Part shown: positions 49,211-63,300 of the stretch, one piece after another
Layout: each line of letters opens with the position of its first letter
Position numbering within the stretch: the stretch's first letter is position 1
DNA from: Lagopus muta
Taxonomy: Eukaryota > Chordata > Aves > Galliformes > Phasianidae
Direction: 5' to 3'
NCBI RefSeq assembly: GCF_023343835.1
Contig: NC_064433.1
Span: 30,783,214 to 30,847,213, forward strand
Length of the DNA: 64,000 bases
The notes under the pieces: model-generated
Databases searched by the model: none
Seen by the model: the letters and a program-made list of their open reading frames with translations, nothing else
What the model was told of the DNA's origin: nothing
Made by a program: the position numbers and the translations under genes

Positions 49211-52200
49211 AGGAAAAACTCTTCGTCCTCTGATATCTTCAGCCTTCCCCACAGAAGGTGGTGATCCCTGTGGTCTATCTTTCTTTAAAACCCACATCTC
49301 TGAATTCTCGTAGATAGTGAGGACCTAGACAGGAAACTAAACTATAAAAAGATAAATACTGAAAAACTGTGGGTGTGTATGAATATATATGTACATGTAA
49401 ATTATATATTTTTTCATATAGACAATGCAATATCTTTATATATCACTGCAAAACAAAAGAACCGACTTACCTGTTAAAAGAGAACTGATAGATATTTCTG
49501 GGGCTATTCCTCCACTAAAATTACTGCAAATGAAACTACTGCTGCAGAAGTGCAGAATAATTTTTTAATTATAGGGCTAGTCTTTGCTGCACTGCCTACT
49601 GGAGTACAATGTTGAGGCTTGACCATGGATGACAACTTGGAAAACAATGTGGAGCATGAGAGCTGGCCTAGCTATCTCAATCTCAGGTCTTCAGTTGTAA
49701 TGAAAATCTTTATTGAATATAAAAATGTGGAAGGATCCCTCAAGTATGCTTAATTACACTTTTCTATAATGCAAGAACCAATTCTTTTCAGTTCTTTTAA
49801 TTAAGAGATACTTAAGAAGGTAAGAGGAGGAAATAATGTTATGCGTGAGCTGGGACTGGTCTCAGAAAGTGTAGCTATCAGTTGCTCACTGTATACTTCT
49901 CCCTACATTTTGCTGCTTTCCAAACATTCCTTGCATAGACTGAACAAAAAGTAGAAGCTTGCCTCAGGCTTGAATTAATAGTGTTTTTGCACATCATAAT
50001 GTTACGCTTAGCAGTGCAGTTACACATTCATCTTTCCAACTGACATTTTTGGAGTATGGGACTTTAGGGACAAGGAGTCAAAGAGGAAAGCTGGCTGTGT
50101 GCCACTGTCTTTCACCTGCCATGGAACTGTTTGTGCTACCAGCCTTGTCCTCTGTTGTTTCCAAAGAAGTAGGAAGAAGTGATTGTTCTTCATGGGGTGG
50201 CCAGTGGTGCAGCCCATAGCACAGCTCAGAAATACAATTTCTTCAGGATGATCACAAAGTCTTAGGTGAAACCATTTTGTTTCTGAGCTAACCAGTGTCA
50301 GCTTCGGATGAGTACCCAAGGAATGAGGAGCCATTGCCAAAGGGGAGCAAGAGGAGACAACATATGATACAAATAAATAAATAATTGTGCCTTGCTTGTA
50401 CTTGATTCCAAAAAACCACAACAGTATATCAACATGTTGTCAGCTTTGACCAGCATAACTCGTCATTGTCCTGGTTTCTGAAGGCAAATTTATCCTTGTA
50501 AGCTGAGCATTGACTGTTAATGATTTAAAATTCTGTATCAAGTACATACTGCATAAAAATCTATATATGTAATAAAATGCAGTAGAAAATAATAAAAATA
50601 GGAATTAAACATCCTTTTTCTCAAAATCTGAAAAATATTTTTTTATCATCCTTGTTTTTTTTGTTCTATCTGCTTTTCACCTAAAGATATTTCACCAAGA
50701 CAATGATAGTTTGGGGCAAAACATTGGTTTCATGGAAACCAACTTTGGATTTATAAACTTCAATTCACAAAAAGCATCTCTGAGACTGTGTTTACGCCCA
50801 GTAGAAAAACAGGATTTGTTTTGTTTTGCTTTTTAACACTGATAAATGTTAAAATGATGCAGCTTTTTGAAGATGTGACTTCAGTACAACTGTCTAGGAC
50901 TGGCACAGGAGTGAAATACTGCAGCCTGGTTCAGAAAGAGCCTGTCTTCATGATACAAGAGCTCTTCTTGATTTTATCAGCAAAATGATCTAACTGTAGT
51001 GAAATTACTGCCAGTCTGAAGTTCATTTAGACTAATTAATAAACCTGGATTCTTATTCTACCAATGGAAATGTGCACTGAAACTTTGTAATTGCTTTTGA
51101 ATAAAAAGTATGCTGATCCAGAGCATGAGAAAACAGAAGAGAAGTCACTGAAGAAAAGTAATAGCAGCTACCTTACATATCTGTAGGGATGTGAATAGTT
51201 CTGGGGAAAGAGAAGACTAACATAGTTTCACTTTCTGCTTTCCTGTTGTCTTGGAGGGTTTCTCCTCTCAGTGTCTCAGCATGCAGCCATTCCAGCTATG
51301 AAAAGTGAATGTAAGTATGATAAGTGCTAAACTGCTGGGGTGTATGGGAATAAAAAATGAACACAGAACAGGGAGTCTAATAAACTAAGAACTGTTTTTC
51401 ATGTTAAAAAAAAAAAGTTTCATCCTTTAAAAAAATTAATGTCTCATTTATCACTGCAGATGGAGGCCACTACAGACAGCATTTTTAGGATCCAGGTGAG
51501 CTCCATCCTTAGAGAAATTAGGTGTTATTTTTTGATTCTGCCAAGAAAAGCAGCTTTGAATTACAGCCTATCCTCCACGGGCACTTTACTGTCATGGGCT
51601 GTCAGTAGGACATTTAGATGTTGTGCATTTCCTCTTCATCTTGTTCATTACCCTCTCACTGATTTGCCTGGGGCTGATTTGTCTCTTGCAAAGGGCACTT
51701 ATTTCCTTTCATTGCAGTGCTTTCCAGCTTGCTTCTGCTAGAAAGTGCTGGTCTACTGTTTAGTGCGTTGTGAATAGCTAATATATTTTCAGTTTTGTTG
51801 AAACAACAAGAATTTTTGTTTCTTTGATTGGTACTTGACCTAAAATAAACCACTTTAATTTACTTTGGATTCATATATTTTTTTTGTGTAGCCATTTTTA
51901 ATAACATCCAGCAAATAAATTTTGAAAGTTTGAAGAAAGGAAAGCAGATTTTTTTGATGATAGTGTATTTTTCATTTAAAAAATATCTATTCAGTAAGTC
52001 AACATGAACTTGTACATACTGCAGTTGAAGTCTTCAATTTTGATGAACAAATTATCTACCTAAAGAATGTAACAGCCTTCCATATGAAGATTTCTTGTTT
52101 GAGTGCATATGTTGTTCATTTTGATTGCCATGTTGTCTGATTACTTTGGTTAAGATTCTCACTGTTTGCCTGAAAGGAAGTAAATTGTAGTGGGCTTTTA

Positions 52201-52437
52201 AGCCTGGAGTTACTTTGTGTGCCAGACCTTCTGGTGTGACAGCATGCCATGCTGCAGAGCACATGTTTATTCTTTACTGATTTCCTTAGCATGAGGGTTG
52301 GTTAATGGAAAAATTCTTTGGAGGTTTGCAACTGTAGATGCTGCTTCTAATTGCTCTGTTGATTTTCTACATGGTTTATATTCTGTAGGTTTTCTGGATA
52401 TTCAGGTTTCCTCAAGACTTGGAACAGAAATATCTTA

Positions 52438-52472
52438 AAAACAAAATAAAATAAAATGAAGGAAGGAAGGAA
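52438..52472. repeat. (AAAAT)n and (GGAA)n simple repeat
   Basis: ACAAAATAAAATAAAATG passes directly into GAAGGAAGGAAGGAAA. Confidence 0.85.
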
Positions 52473-54504
52473 ATACAGGATTTGCATTTCCCTGCTTTTT
52501 CTGCCAAACTACAGCTGCACATTAACTTGGCAACCGTTCTATTCTTTTAGCAGCCAGTAGCACAGCTGTGCCCTGGGGAGTTCTTAGCAAAACAGATTAC
52601 CAGACAATATCTAAATCAGTTCCTTATGTATCACCATCTTTGTGTAGAGTTGAAATACTCCATAAGCAAATGGGACTGTATTCTATTCAGATTTAATGTT
52701 GGCCTTTAGAACTACACAATAGCAGGGATAATGTGGCTTTAACAAATTATTTTATCAGTAGTATTATGTGAAGCAGTGAACCCCCTCATTTTTCTGAGAT
52801 GAGTCCACATGGACATTTACAGAGACTCTCAAAGCTGTACTCAGAAGTATGGCTGTCACGACCATTTTGGTTATCATATAATGGATGCTTATCCAACTCA
52901 GAATAAAAAGAGAGCCTAAACATACACTGCAGACCCATCACATAAGGGGGATGTTTTTTTTTTAACTGTTATTTGCTTCATACTCTTCAAACCCTATGAC
53001 AGGAAGGGGATTTCTGAAAATAAAAGGGAAGGGACTGTGGGCTGAATCTCTCTTCTTTCTTCTAAAAGTAATTTGGGCACTCGTGATGTGAAGTCGTTTC
53101 AGTTCAATTCACGAGGCCATTTTCTACCTATTATATTAACTGTAACAGATCTGATTGGAATTTCTATGCCAAATTCAATATCTGGGCATCCCAGTTGTAT
53201 TTATTTGTAAATACAGTTTATATTTGAGATAATGTAATTCAGCCAATAAAATCCAAGTGTATATACAACATTAATTTTTCTGCTTGCAGGAATTCTATCT
53301 AGCCTGTTTAATATGGAACACGAGGTTTAATTCTACTAAGACTGAAAACATAATCAGATTATCTTCCAAACTCAATAACAGTTATTAGAAATGTTTACCA
53401 TTACCCACAGGCACAGTGAAATATTTCTTTGCTATTGCACATGAATAATACTCCAGTTTTAATCAGAATTTAATTTAATGAAGAGAGCTTATTCAATCTA
53501 AACATACTTTGAGTTTTATGCTTGGAAATTATGTATAAGGGTTTCACTTTCATATACTGGCTCATCTGGAGGAATTGCCATAATAATTCTTTAAACACTT
53601 CCAAAGTCCAAGAGATTAGTACCTTGTTCAGTCAGTTACTGTAAAAAATGCAAATGATTGATATTTAGACTTGTGCAAAGCCACAGAGGAGCCCCAGTTA
53701 CAGAAGAATGGAGAGAAAAAGGGGGGGTCTGATCCTGAGTGAGGTTTGGAACACATCTCTAGAGCAACAGCTGGGGATATAATTAATAACTTCTAGCATC
53801 TTGTTTGAGAGTTACTGCCTTTAATAACCACCGTAATCAGCTCATACTAGCACTTATGCAGGCCCTTTCATTAGTCCTATACAAAAAAAAAAGAAAAAGA
53901 AAAGAACTTTTAAATACCTCATATGGTGTAAAAAAGCCCAAACAGAAATCTATCTGCTGATTTTCCATTTCTATTTCTCGCTCAAACTGAACACACAAAT
54001 ATATTTGAAAATGAATGTTTTTTGAAATTAATGCATTCATAAATGCTTCACTTGATTATTCATTCTGAATGCTACGGCTGTTTTACACAGTAAACATTCA
54101 GCTAATATGTTTTCAATTGCCAGAAAACCCTTCAGAATTGTATACTAATTAAGTATTGTTTAGATAGAAATGGCAGTATCTGTGGCTGAAAATACTCAAT
54201 ACACTTCCTTGTTTTGATCCAAACACAGACAGAGTGGGGTATAAAAATATACAGCTGAAAAACATATTTGATGAGGATAAGAGATGGACCTGTGTCATGA
54301 TTTCTTCCATGTCCAGACCTTTCTGAGGTCTCTTATGTCTGCAGGGAAAGCACAGTATAGCCCAAGGAAGCAGTAATGAAGACATGTGGAGATGTGGGGG
54401 GTAAATAATACATCTATTCTGCAGAAACGATTCATGTAGTCATAAAATAATTTAGCCCAGAACCATCCCACCCAAAGCAGTGTCAACTTTAGTTGCATAT
54501 CAAG

Positions 54505-54660
54505 TTGTTCTGGGTTTTGTTCAACCTTTTTTGGATATCCTCAAGGTAGAGATTGCACAGAATTTCTGGGTGTTTCAATATGTGACCACCCTTACAGTAA
54601 AGATTTAAATCTAACATCTATCTGAATTTTCTTTTACTGTGAATTCTTGACTAAATTATC
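54505..54660 (-). mobile_element. Diverged antisense CR1 fragment
   Basis: GGATATCCTCAAGGTAGAGA followed by TATGTGACCACCCTTACAGT and AAATCTAACATCTATCTGAA matches the reverse complement of the CR1 3' region. The copy is old, with an unclear start. Confidence 0.7.
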
Positions 54661-54982
54661 CATCTTTATGGGAATTGTCTAATTTACCTCTCAGTGAAAA
54701 GAAAGAACGAACTACCTCCTGAAGTCTTTTAGAATCAAAGTGAACATCCTCAGGAGAATCTTCCTCAATGACAAAGAGAGAACCCAGCTAATACAGATAA
54801 ATGCTTGTAAGGCACCTCCAGACAGTCAAAGCAGGTGAGGACAACTATGTGTGGTCTTACACTTCTACAACTACTCCAAAAGGGCTCTCATGAAAAGTAG
54901 TATTGTAGCACCTTCTACCTGAGTCTAAATCAATTTTGCTGTTTTGGGCTTTTTCAATATTCTGATCCTCGTTTCCAAACCT

Positions 54983-55009
54983 AGGTAGCTCCCAAAGTAA
55001 GAGCTACCT
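54983..55009. repeat. Perfect 9-bp inverted repeat (hairpin)
   Basis: AGGTAGCTC (54983-54991) pairs perfectly with GAGCTACCT (55001-55009) around a 9-nt loop. No gene or terminator context is visible. It may be a chance palindrome. Confidence 0.8.
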
Positions 55010-55279
55010 CACTAACTAAATAAGCAATTAATGGGTTTCATCTACAAAACAAGCCTGCAATTTGGAACTCTCTATCTTTTCTAACTAGACAATTTTAAAT
55101 GGGATAATTATTTCATTATACAGTCCATTTATTACCCACTGATGCTACAAATAGATAATTCTGTGGGTAGATAAATGCCATAATATATTGGTTTTCTCTT
55201 GGAATACTCTTAGTGCTGTATTTTTTTGCTATTTCTTAGTGCTTAATTACATACTGGATATGTAATTAATTATTAGTTA

Positions 55280-55303
55280 GTGCACATTGTGCACATAGTG
55301 CAC
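55280..55303. repeat. Three GTGCAC palindromes at 9-bp spacing
   Basis: GTGCAC occurs at 55280, 55289 and 55298, each followed by AT. This makes a short tandem array of a 9-bp unit. Confidence 0.85.
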
Positions 55304-58300
55304 ATTGCAAATGACTTTTTTTTGTTGTTTACCATTTGTCAATTTCTTATATTTTATTGAATATTCAGATCTGTTTCAACTCACTGCAAATTTTTCCAGT
55401 ATTGGCATATGTGCAGAACAATTCAATGCATAGGTCTGGAAGGATGAGTATGAGTTTAGTATTCCTTCTACTAGCAGAATACTTCTAGATCTAGCCAAAA
55501 TAGCCTTAAAGCCTTTAAATTTTTTTTACTTTTTTTTTTTTTTATTCACTGTAAGAATTTTATCCATTTTTAATTTTATTTTAATTTTATCCAGTTTTAA
55601 ATCATATCAACATTATTTATGCAGTGAATTACTGGAGGAAAATTAAAAAAACAGCAGTCAGAAAGTCAGAGGTGAAAGAGACAATGAAACATCTCCTGAG
55701 GAAGAACTGGAAAAAGGGGTAAAATTTTATCGAAGAGCTGAGAACCCTTGCAGGAGTATGGCTGACTTAACAGAAGAACAGTGATGGCACTCCCTCCGCT
55801 TTCAGGGGAACATCCCTTTTGTAGTCCCTCCAAGAAGGGAAAAGAGCAAGGAGATGGGTGTCACTCTGTCCTCTTCATGAGCAGGAAAGGTAGTCTCAGA
55901 CTGCAATCTCATTACACATTTAAGGACACTGGGAGCCATCATCATTATGATAACAATAGCATCTTTACTCAAACATCTCAGAGATTCAAGAAAGCTGCGA
56001 TGTGTATGGGACTGAATTATAAAGTTCAGACTGGATTGTATACAAGAGCAGTAATCCAAATTTTTCTCTTTCTTCTCACTTACACATATTGTGGATTTGA
56101 AAAGGTGGTTTGTCAACCCGTTTCAGAAACAAACATCACACAAGAACATATAGAGAAAATTGTTGTGTTTGTTTGTGAGCATTTTGATGATCTGAATATA
56201 ATTTTTTCAATGACAGACATAGTCTAGATGAAAGCTTTTACACTGCAAATTTTAACGAAAATACATTTGTCTTGGCTTTCACTTCTGAGTACATATGCTG
56301 ATTCATAAGTTTTGCTTGGTAAGTCACTTAGATTTGTGTTGTTTCATGTTTATGTGGTTTGGAATCTTTTTTATTATACTCTTATGTACCAGGAATCTTA
56401 ATTAAACGGAAAGAAAGAAAATGGAAATCAAGCAATTGCTGGAAGGAGGAGAATAAATTGCATCTTTTTTCCAGCATAAGACTCTGAGGAAGGCTCCATG
56501 GTGTTTCCCCAGACAACTTTCATTAAGGCTTTTGCTTCTGGAGTCAGTTACCCATTCCCAGACTGCATTGTGTCTTCAGCCTGCCAAATGAATATAGCAA
56601 ACACATCCATTACCTTCACAGCTGCTACTCTCCTGGCACTACTACAGAAGATGAGTGGAGGAAACACGACTGAAATCATATGCATGCTTCATCTTACCCA
56701 GTCCTGTGTCAAGAGGGACATTGGAGAGAAAAGATATCCATCTCCCCCAGTCCTTCCTGTTCAACCTTTTCAGTCCCAGGCTTCCCCTCAGTCTGGATAT
56801 ACCTATCCTCAACCACATGTCCCAGGATCCTTATACTATCTCAAATCCTTTGCCTGATCCTTCAAGCTTACCTCTGCTTCAGCCCCTTCAGTCTTCCCTG
56901 AGCCTTCCTAGATAAATCTCATCTTTTTTTCCAAAGTCCCACAACTCCATTATTTGATGTTCCATGAAATGCTTTTACCTCAGTTATAGCAGTACTCAAA
57001 GTAGTATTTAGTAATAACAATGAAGACAGAACAGAAACAGGTAGAAGCAAAGGCTATTGGTAATTCTAAATTATCTTTGCAGTGAGGCAGGTTGTTATCT
57101 TCTCATTCAAACTGGTATGTTGAAATATAAAACCAGTAGGAACTCCTGTAGAAGAATCTTTCTCTTTCATGCAAGTAATATGTGATTATTTGCCATGGGA
57201 AGCTGTAATGTATTGCAAGTCAAGATCTATTCCAGGCTCACGTCATGAGATTTTCCAAAGAAAAGTCAGATTTCATCATCATTACAGTGCAAAACTTTTG
57301 AAGAAAATGTCAGGCACTGGAGCTTGTTGTGTTGCCTTTCCATATATGCCAGGTTGTAAATAGGCCACCTCATGGATCTAGGAGATAGCAAAGAAACAAA
57401 CAAACAAAAGGCTAGATAAAATTAATCCTGCATCAGGAAGGGCACAGAAATGAATCTATTGAGTTTGCACCCTCTTTAGAGCAGTAGACAAAATGCATTC
57501 TGATGAAATCTATTATTAATACTGATTTTTTATTGTAAGGATTATAGAGAATGTCATTAAGAATATCACATGATTATATTGACTTTTCCCTTCTTTAGCA
57601 TCCTGCTTTGCATGAAGTCTCAGTTCGTTCCCTAACTGTTCAACTGCTACAAGGAAGCAAGACAAAAAAAAAGATAATAGGATTGATAATGCATTTCTCC
57701 ATGGAAAAGACATGCTTAAAAGTCATGGGATATTGCACATCGATGTACATAAGACCTTGAATATTCAAGTTCTTAAATTAACTGTGTATTTTTTAAGATG
57801 AAGCTAATTTTAATGATAGCTTAACTTGAATATTAAAGCAATATCCAAAACTTTTACTGATTTTTTTTTTTTTTTTAAAAGAACCTTAGAAGACCCAAAG
57901 AAATTCCAAAAACCTTTATTTTTCACAGGGAACAGCTTTGAAGAACCTAAAGCTTATATATGTCTTTCACATTCAAAGAGATCTATGTGCCTACATTTGT
58001 GAGGCTTTTGAAAAGAAAAGCCAAAAAGCAGGAACTAATGAGCTATCTTCCACTTTCTCTGCTGGTAGAGACAATGTGTAAGTACAACTTTTCCATACCA
58101 AAACCCCCAGGAAAGCAGCTGTTTAAAGCTCTTTGGCTTAACTCAATTTCTTCTCCCTGAAACCCTGGAGTAGGAGCAGTTAATTTTTCATTCCTTGACC
58201 TGTAATTCCTGGTATCAGGCGAGATTCTTATAATGATTTTGTTGGACCATAACGTCTGCTAATCCTGTCTGAAGTCCTCTGGTGTTTGACATTTTCTTAC

Positions 58301-60056
58301 AAGGCCTTGTACTTATGCAACGGTGTGTGCTGTCAGCAAAGATGGAACTGTAGTTGTACTCTATAAATAGAAGCACTTGCTTGCTTTGGCGCATAGCTGG
58401 TGGCTCATGACTTCTTTCATTAGTCTTTCTCTAAGCCTTCAGGCAGTTCTATATATACATATAAAAACAACAATATGTATTTATATTTTAATTACTTTGC
58501 TGGCCATGAAGTTATTCTTGAGTGAAAACAAAACTAATTACAGCTAGATGGTGTTCAGAGCAGGTTTGGAGTAATTACATGTTTCCTAGGAACAGGGAAA
58601 AATCCCCATAATTCCAAAGCTAGCAATATTATGAGATAAAGTTTGTAACCACAATTTACCAACACCCTTAACAGAAGAAGAGAGGAGAAAAAGAGATGTT
58701 CCTGCAGTTAATTAGGGAAATCCTTGATGCAGATTAACATCATGATGCTAACTGTTGTGACATTCCTGATTTCCAACACAAAAGTGTGTGCAATGTCTAT
58801 TGTTGAATCTTTACACAAGCATGATATGATTGATGCAGACGGTCTTCTAAGCTTTGTGGTTGTTAAGTCTTTATTTCTCCATTAGACTCAAACCATTTCT
58901 TCTGTTGGGCCATCAAAATAATCTTGGCTATTTAGGCCGTATGCATGCTGCATCTCAGTGAGGATGAACTGGGAATAAACACAGAGTCTGTCTGTATGAA
59001 TCCCAGGCAGCTACCAACATTTTTTTCCCATAAAATATTTATATTATGTAAAGTTATGTATCTATCATTTTATTCCATTTCCAATTCCATGCACATTTCT
59101 TTCTTCTGTATTCTATAAAATATTTTGAATATTGCTTGTTCAATTGCCAAAAGAATGTACAACAAAGTGTAAAATAATAGAGGGTTTGTACCTGGCCTAA
59201 CTGTTTAAGGTCTTGTGCATTTTGCCGTATGCAATTTTTTATTTTATATCTGTCTTTAGATCACTCTGTTCAGAACTGAATGTCTCTGAAAAAGAGTAAT
59301 CATTGAAAGAGGAAATTTACTGGAAATATTTAATAGCTACTGGGGCTCTGTGCGAAGGCATCCCACTGACAGGTTCGTCTGAGCATTTCACTGTGATGAT
59401 ACTCCTCCTCCTTCCGCTCTTCCTACTTGTTTGTTACAACGAGTAACTTTGTTAAAAAAAAAAAAAGAAAAAGAAAAAGAAATATCTGTTCTTTTGAAAT
59501 CTCACACAGTCAGAGGATTTCTCCCTTTTAGTTTTCTCGATCATTTGTTGTGAGCAGCTCTAACAAAACAATGTCCTGTGGGAAAGAATCAAAAATAGAT
59601 AACTTTCATGATGTTGGCTTACTTTACTAGGGAAAATGACCAACAGTTAATAAATTAATTTCTTAATTAATATCATCAAGAACTTAATGAGAACAAACAA
59701 ATCTACACTTAAGCAGGCAACTCTGTTCTAGTAGGACATAATTTTTTTTTCCCAAATTCCAAACAATAGTGGGCAATCCACAAAATTTACTGACTTTCTC
59801 CTCAGGACATGAAGAAGAATTGAAGCCAAAACACAGAGAAATGCAAACAAGCCCTCTTGATCTGTCTGAAGTCATTATCTGGAAATGTAATTTATCCTGA
59901 TCCAGCCATGAATAACATTTATAAGTAGAAGAGAGAAGAAAATACAGAAAAGCAGCCTATGGAGGCTCTGCAGTTCTAGACGTAGATTCTGTGGCAGGTG
60001 ACAAGTAACAGAGGATCTGGCTGCTTGCAATTCATTCTCACTTAGCTCCTTATCCT

Positions 60057-60165
60057 TTGTCTTTCTATTTATCTTTTTCTCTTTGTTGTTGTTTTTTTTT
60101 TTTCCTCTTTTTTTTTTTTTTCTCTTTTTTCCCTCTCTTTTTTTTTCTTATTGTTTTTTCCTGCA
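60057..60165. repeat. Long polypyrimidine (T/C) tract
   Basis: The plus strand is nearly all T and C for about 110 bp, with few interruptions (TTGTTGTT). It precedes an acceptor-like CTCCTTTCAG at 60191-60200. Confidence 0.9.
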
Positions 60166-60200
60166 CTTTGAACTATATAACTGTGATGAGCTCCTTTCAG

Positions 60201-60300
60201 CTCCTTAGAAAATCACTGTTGCACCAGTCAGAGGTGGCTGAGCTGTACCTTCTCCTGCAGCCCTAATCCTTGCTGTTGACACTTCCAAAGGATGAGTCAG
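60201..60300 (+). other. Candidate exon after the polypyrimidine tract
   Basis: The acceptor CTCCTTTCAG follows the long pyrimidine tract. The donor GTCAG|GTGAGAAC follows after 60300. The first frame is open for 21 codons and then hits TAA. Such a strong tract could also create a pseudo-exon. The product is not recognised. Confidence 0.2.
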
Positions 60301-63300
60301 GTGAGAACATAGCCTCACTACATGTAAACTTCAAACACAAAAAGAAATCGAAATGCCAGAGGAGTTTGGGAATGTGCAGAGAATAGAATGGGAGTGAATA
60401 AACAAAAATTGCCTTGTCAACAAGTCCCCAAAATAACGACTTGCAGAAATATGACATAGCTACAAAATGAGGGTTTGTATGAAAAATCCAGCTATTAAAA
60501 AGAAGTGTGGTATTACAGACTTCAAAGACTGCTGTAAAAAAATCTCAGTATTGGCTTGTGAGCACAAAAGGGATGTAAACTCTCTCTTGGGATGTGTATT
60601 TTTAGTTCTAAGGAACAGTGTTTGTATTTAACAGCTGAGTGGTGGAATTGCTAGACCAAGAAGTTATGATGTGTTTTGAATTCTCTATTCAAGATGAGAA
60701 GATCAAACTTCCATCATTCAGCCTCACAGAATCCATTTCAAACACAAAGCTTTAGGATCATATCCACATTCACAGGGCTTCCATACAGTGTTTCCACATT
60801 GATATAATCCGTAATTCATAAATCAGAGAAAGAAAATGGTTCCTGACTGAAGTGTAGAAACTTGATATTTCATGCAGATGAAAAGGAAAATAAGGGCTGA
60901 GGGGAAAGTTTTTTCTGACCTCAAATTGTGGTTCCATACAGAAGCATTTGAGGCAAGATGAACTTTCCATCCCAGAGGCCACCTGTCCATGGCAGCCTGC
61001 CTTCCGTGCTCCACAGCTTTATGCTGGGGTACCCCAGTAAGGGTTCTCTCAGATCTCTGCCTTTCCTACTACTAAGTCCCTTCTCAGCTCATGCCAGCAT
61101 TCCATCCTGGAGCAAAGGGCTCCTTCCTGTCCCAGACCCTTTCCCCATCAAGGGCATCCAACCTCTCTTAATCATCTAGCCAGCCTTTCCTCTCTTGCCT
61201 CTTTTGCTGCTTTCACTTGACATAGCTGCGAGTGAAGTATTACAGTATGGCAGGAGGGCAGGAAGGCAGGAAGGCAGCAAGGCAGCAAGGAAGGAAGGAA
61301 GGAAAGAAGGAAGGAAAGAGGGGAGGGAAGAAAGGAGGGAATGGAGCAAGGGAGCAAGGGAGGAAGGAAGGAAGAATAAGAGGGGGTTTCTTCCTTGCTT
61401 ACATACATGGTAGTAGGCTTGTCCTCTGAGTCATGTCACCTCCTCAAAGAAAAGATGAGGAAGGCCATGTACTCTTTTTCTTTCAGTATTATTCCTAGGA
61501 AGCAAAAGTATCAGAAAAGGTACATGGGTAAATCTCAAGTCTCAGAAAGCAACTCAAACGCAAGAAAATTATTCATTCCATGGGTTACTTCTAAAGTCCC
61601 AAAGAAAATCTCAAGGGTTCTTTAATGAAGTACTGTTTTGATCAGAGGAGATTAGCCAGTCACAGTGATATTGACAGCCTGTGCAAAACTTGTTTTGGTA
61701 GGAAAACTTTTCTTGCTGTTTCTATTTGCAGTTTCTCTTCATGTTTTTCAAGATACTCTGTTCTTTTACTTCCTCTGTAATGTTTGCAAAGCAAACAATT
61801 TGACATTTGGTCTCAGTTATTTAATATCCTTATATGGTCTGCTAGTAATGTATTGTTTCTCTAAACTTACTTTGATTTCTTAATTAATGAATATGTAAAC
61901 ACTTGTATCTGTAGCAGTGCAACTTTTCTGTATGAGTCCAAGTGAGTCCAAGTGTTTTGTGGGTCACCTACCTCACACCATGGACTTCCACATGCTATGG
62001 AAAAACTTTAAAAACTAATGGTTGTTGAACCATTCTCAGAGATACAGCAGACACCAGATAGTTTAAGACAAGCAATTACCAGTTCAGATTTTTAAATAAT
62101 CTGGTCCTCTTTATTATTTGATAACTGTCAGATTGGCAGTTTCTATTCATATTATTTTGAAATAAAAAAAAAAATAGTGGGAAACCACCAGTTGCCATTC
62201 TGATTTAACAGAAAGACTTTGCATAGGGCATACCAGGACTTGGCTTAAGATGTTTGAATAAAACAAGGGCTTTTTTCTAGTTTAAGCACCACATATCCCT
62301 GTTTCTTTAGTATACATTTTTCTCTCCTTGTTCTCTTATTGACACTATGCACAAACTAATTAAGTTGTTCCTCAGACTAAATCATTACCAAGTGAATGAA
62401 TAAAAAATGCTCTTAAATACACTATATATGACCCAGTTGAGCATAATGGTCGTAAATGTTATATATTGCTTAATGTTGTCTTATATTTTTAAGAATAATT
62501 TCCCTGCGGTGTTCATTGCAATTATATTGTAAATTTATGTCATTTTTTTCTGTTTTAATTTTATTCTTTTATGTTTAATGGGAAATTGCATTGTGTTTTC
62601 TTATTCATCTTTGTTTAATGGACAATCAAATGCCAAGAGAGTTACAATGAGATGTCTGATAAAATGACTGATTTTTTTCTCAAATTGATGTCCAGAGTTG
62701 CAATTATCTTGTCCTGAGCACACTTCCATTTACTTCTTTATTTCTCCAGATTAAATGAGATAACAGAAGTTTCAGAGAATTTACGATGAGAGAGATGATG
62801 TTAGACAGAAATGAATCTTATACTTGTCTCCTATAAATTTGATGAAGATGCAAGAATCTTGTTTAACTAATTATCAATATTTCTTCTTTGCAGTTGAATA
62901 ATGTAGAAGTTATTAGTGAGCTTTTAGACAATTTTAACCTGTTGGTTCATAAATTTCTCCAAAGAATAGACATTTGAATAATATGATTGTTTTATACAGC
63001 TGAGGAACAATAAAGGAAATCTTTCAGAGACTTAATTACTAATTGATCAATGAAATACAGTATTCACAGGATCTTTAAAAAGTTGGGATTGGGACTATAG
63101 TCTGATGCTGTTAAGGAGTATTACACTCAATGATTCACAAGGTCTTTTGCTATCTTCTGTTTTAAATGATGAACCCATAAGTCAGCCACTGAGAATTCTC
63201 CCCTTATGATGATGCTATTAAAAGCTCAGAGTTGTGGATATCTAAGCAAATCTTTCAGCTACTTATGATAATTATGAGCATGAAAGTATCTAGAACATAT

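Larger units (their letters stand above)
44416..60056. other. Gene-poor stretch
   Basis: Contents: a CA-rich array (48958-48997), a G/A-rich tract (49121-49210), an AAAAT plus GGAA repeat (52438-52472), A/G tracts (53882-53905 and 59453-59482), a diverged CR1 near 54.5 kb, and scattered pseudo-exon-like signals (for example acceptor TTTCTCCTCTCAG at 51271 with donor GTAAGT at 51311). Open frames of 119 and 148 codons at 56.5 and 55.8 kb lack any supporting evidence. Confidence 0.45.

Noticed and set aside
55781-56227. 148-codon plus-strand open frame
   Set aside because: No domain or signal is recognised. An antisense frame of 104 codons overlaps it, and chance frames of this size are expected in 64 kb.
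56498-56857. 119-codon plus-strand open frame
   Set aside because: Overlapping frames in other phases are equally open and no family features are seen.
61195-61429. Lys/Gly/Arg-rich open frames and the antisense Ser/Pro/Leu-rich frame
   Set aside because: They are translations of the GGAA/GGCA microsatellite.
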